This document shows, piece by piece, positions 62,272 through 64,000 of a stretch of DNA of 64,000 nt. This DNA is from Chitinophagaceae bacterium (GTDB taxonomy: Bacteria > Bacteroidota > Bacteroidia > Chitinophagales > UBA10324), in NCBI GenBank assembly GCA_947474435.1, contig CANJII010000011.1, positions 1-64,000 on the forward strand, in the 5' to 3' direction. Below the pieces are notes generated by a model that did not search any database, was not told the DNA's origin, and saw nothing but the letters and a program-made list of their open reading frames with translations. Numbering within the stretch: the stretch's first letter is position 1; each line of letters begins with the position of its first letter. The translations under genes and the position numbers were made by a program.

Positions 62272-64000
62272 CAGTGAAACACTACTAATTTTTGTGTATA
62301 GTTGATTTTTTCACCTTTTATATTAACCCAGTAGCAACCCGACGAAATATTATTTAGTTGAAATGATTCAATTGAATTTCCATTCGGTATTTTAATTTCT
62401 TCAAATCGAATTTGCTGTCCAAGCCCGTTGAATAAAATTATTTGTACATTTTCTTTGTTATAAAAGTTAATGAATGAAATATGGAATACTTCATCTGCCG
62501 GATTTGGTGATACAGAAACCTGAATGGATTGATAATTTAAATCATTGATGCCAACATAATTAAACGGAATTGATGTTGAACTGCATTCGTTACTATCACT
62601 GACCTCAACGGAATAATTTCCAGCCGTTACAATAATTATTTGTTGAAATATTGCTCCTGAAATTTCAACCCCATTCAAATACCATTGATAACTTAAAGCC
62701 GGGGTTGATGTCAAAATATTTCCGGATGGTGTTATTACAGGTGAATTCGGAAATGCATTTACTGTAATAGAATTACTGATTAATAAAGTATCGCTGCCTG
62801 TAGTATTTGTGCTTATTAAAATAACATCATACACCCCTGGCTGGTCATAACACACTGTTGGATTTTGCAACACTGATGATCCAATGGTTGAGCCGGGCAA
62901 CATCCATTGCCATGAAATTGGTTGATTAGTTGAGGAATCAGAAAATGAAATACAATCAGTTTGACAAATTGAATGATCACTTTGATAAAATAGAGCAAGT
63001 GGGCGTGCAATAAACGAATAGGCAATTAATGAAGATTGCGAACAGCCGTTTATATTTTCACAAGACACTGAGTAGTTTCCCGAAGCTCCTGCCACATAAA
63101 AATAATTGGTTGCTCCGGAAATTGAATTGCCATTTAATGACCATTGATATTGAATCATACCAACCTGAGTAAATAATGTGTCGTATTGCTGTGTGATTAC
63201 TGATGAAGGCAATGAATTAACCACAATCAGCTGACTAAGAACCAAAGTATCATAGCCATATGAATTGCCTGTAATTAATTGCACATTATAAATTCCAGGC
63301 TGACTATAACAAACAGCAGGATTCATTTGATTAGAAGTTGAAGGATTCCCCCCTTGAAAAATCCAATTCCAAATCAGCGGTTGATTGGTTGAATTATCAT
63401 AAAACGAAATACAGGTATTCTGACAAATCGTATTATTTGAATAACTGAAATTTGAAACCGGTATAAAATTTTGAGCATTAAAATAAACAGGAATAGCAAA
63501 TGAAGAGCAGCCTAGATTATTAAATACTGCAACTGTGTAATTTCCGGATTGTGTTGCCTGATAACTTTGGTTAATAGCGCCTGTTATTGGTGCACCGTTA
63601 AAGTACCATTGATAACTATAAAAAATGGTATTACAGAATAACAAATTACCAAGAATTGAAAATGCAGGTGTGGTAATCGCAGGTATAACATTGAAATTAA
63701 TCTGCTGTGAAAAATTTACACCACATGGAGAATTAATTGCGCAATAATAATTTCCCTGCTGCGAAACGATATACTGAAAGTTGGTTGATCCTGAAATCTG
63801 AATTCCATTTTTAAACCATTGATAAGTGAAAGCAATATTATTCTGAACAGTCAATATTTCTGTTTGACCATTGCAAATAATAGTATCACCTGTAGAATAA
63901 ATTGAGGAAGATGGAAATGGTATGACTACTATTTGTAAATTAGTTGAAACCGCATTGCCACAAAAATTTGTAACCGCACACTGATACTGCCCCTGCACCT
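62271..64000 (-). CDS. Secreted Ig/PKD-repeat protein with T9SS type A sorting domain (5' end outside window)
   Basis: The frame runs open to the right edge, so at least 576 residues are seen and the N terminus is missing. At least five Ig-like modules of about 75-100 residues carry YQWFKNGIQISGSTNFQYIV / YQWYFNGAPITGAINQSYQA / YQWSLNGNSISGATNYFYVA / YQWYLNGVEISGAIFQQIII. Between them lie PKD-like modules (WNWIFQGGNPSTSNQMNPAV, WQWMLPGSTIGSSVLQNPTV). The C terminus is a type A sorting domain (VSVSPNPADEVFHISF ... GCYWVNIKGEKINYTQKL). It is probably a large T9SS-exported adhesin-like protein. Confidence 0.85.
   Translation of the reverse strand, partial: VQGQYQCAVTNFCGNAVSTNLQIVVIPFPSSSIYSTGDTIICNGQTEILTVQNNIAFTYQWFKNGIQISGSTNFQYIVSQQGNYYCAINSPCGVNFSQQINFNVIPAITTPAFSILGNLLFCNTIFYSYQWYFNGAPITGAINQSYQATQSGNYTVAVFNNLGCSSFAIPVYFNAQNFIPVSNFSYSNNTICQNTCISFYDNSTNQPLIWNWIFQGGNPSTSNQMNPAVCYSQPGIYNVQLITGNSYGYDTLVLSQLIVVNSLPSSVITQQYDTLFTQVGMIQYQWSLNGNSISGATNYFYVAGASGNYSVSCENINGCSQSSLIAYSFIARPLALFYQSDHSICQTDCISFSDSSTNQPISWQWMLPGSTIGSSVLQNPTVCYDQPGVYDVILISTNTTGSDTLLISNSITVNAFPNSPVITPSGNILTSTPALSYQWYLNGVEISGAIFQQIIIVTAGNYSVEVSDSNECSSTSIPFNYVGINDLNYQSIQVSVSPNPADEVFHISFINFYNKENVQIILFNGLGQQIRFEEIKIPNGNSIESFQLNNISSGCYWVNIKGEKINYTQKLVVFH

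Noticed and set aside
1-64000. tRNA, rRNA and CRISPR
   Set aside because: Reading both strands showed no cloverleaf-like segments with a GTTCGA loop, no rRNA-like sequence and no spaced direct repeats of CRISPR type; this was by eye only.

Overview
The window is chromosomal DNA of a low-GC member of the phylum Bacteroidota. The evidence is a PorP/SprF-type type IX secretion (T9SS) protein, at least seven large secreted proteins (most with recognisable T9SS type A or type B/CHU_C C-terminal sorting domains), the moxR-bat aerotolerance operon, a recF/DUF721 pair, TAnnTTTG-type promoter elements and almost no Shine-Dalgarno sequences. The lineage below phylum cannot be fixed by eye; Chitinophagia- or Sphingobacteriia-like lineages are plausible.

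Layout. 1-9.4 kb is a surface-glycan region: the end of a YfhO-like membrane protein, three class I SAM methyltransferases (two TylF-like), WecB, two GT4-type glycosyltransferases and a small SDR, interrupted by a LamG/CHU_C secreted protein. 9.8-13 kb holds a PorP/SprF protein and an OmpA-family lipidless TPR/PD40 protein, probably one T9SS-linked unit. 13.2-30 kb is mixed: amidohydrolase, rhomboid protease, CotH-type and PKD-type secreted proteins, GNAT, coiled-coil protein, alpha/beta hydrolase, Tat-targeted Mn-type superoxide dismutase, copper ATPase, a cysteine-rich small lipoprotein with an apparent ATA start, a MauE-thioredoxin fusion, a GH20 hexosaminidase and a propeller-like T9SS protein. 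30-37 kb has a broken ParE system, a DUF433/DUF5615 toxin-antitoxin pair lodged between DUF721 and recF, pdhA, a TPR membrane protein and an ABC-F ATPase.

37-49 kb has a Na/Pi cotransporter, secreted proteins, a RAYT transposase gene framed by inverted REP-like hairpins, and a carbamoyltransferase-DUF5989-SxtJ operon diverging from a multispanning membrane protein. 49-51 kb carries nuoD and nuoE alone, without the rest of complex I. 51-60.6 kb is the moxR-DUF58-bat operon on the minus strand, with a truncated batD duplicate, a palindromic repeat inside the batE signal-peptide region and a four-helix-bundle (S23) gene framed by inverted repeats. 60.9-64 kb holds two fibronectin-III proteins and a truncated Ig/PKD-type T9SS protein.

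The strongest candidates for something undescribed are the S23 gene as a repeat-bounded cassette, the palindromic repeat translated inside batE, the RAYT/REP element, the carbamoyltransferase-DUF5989-SxtJ unit, and the ATA-start lipoprotein beside the MauE-thioredoxin fusion. No tRNA, rRNA or CRISPR array was seen. All family names come from reading motifs by eye; no database was searched.
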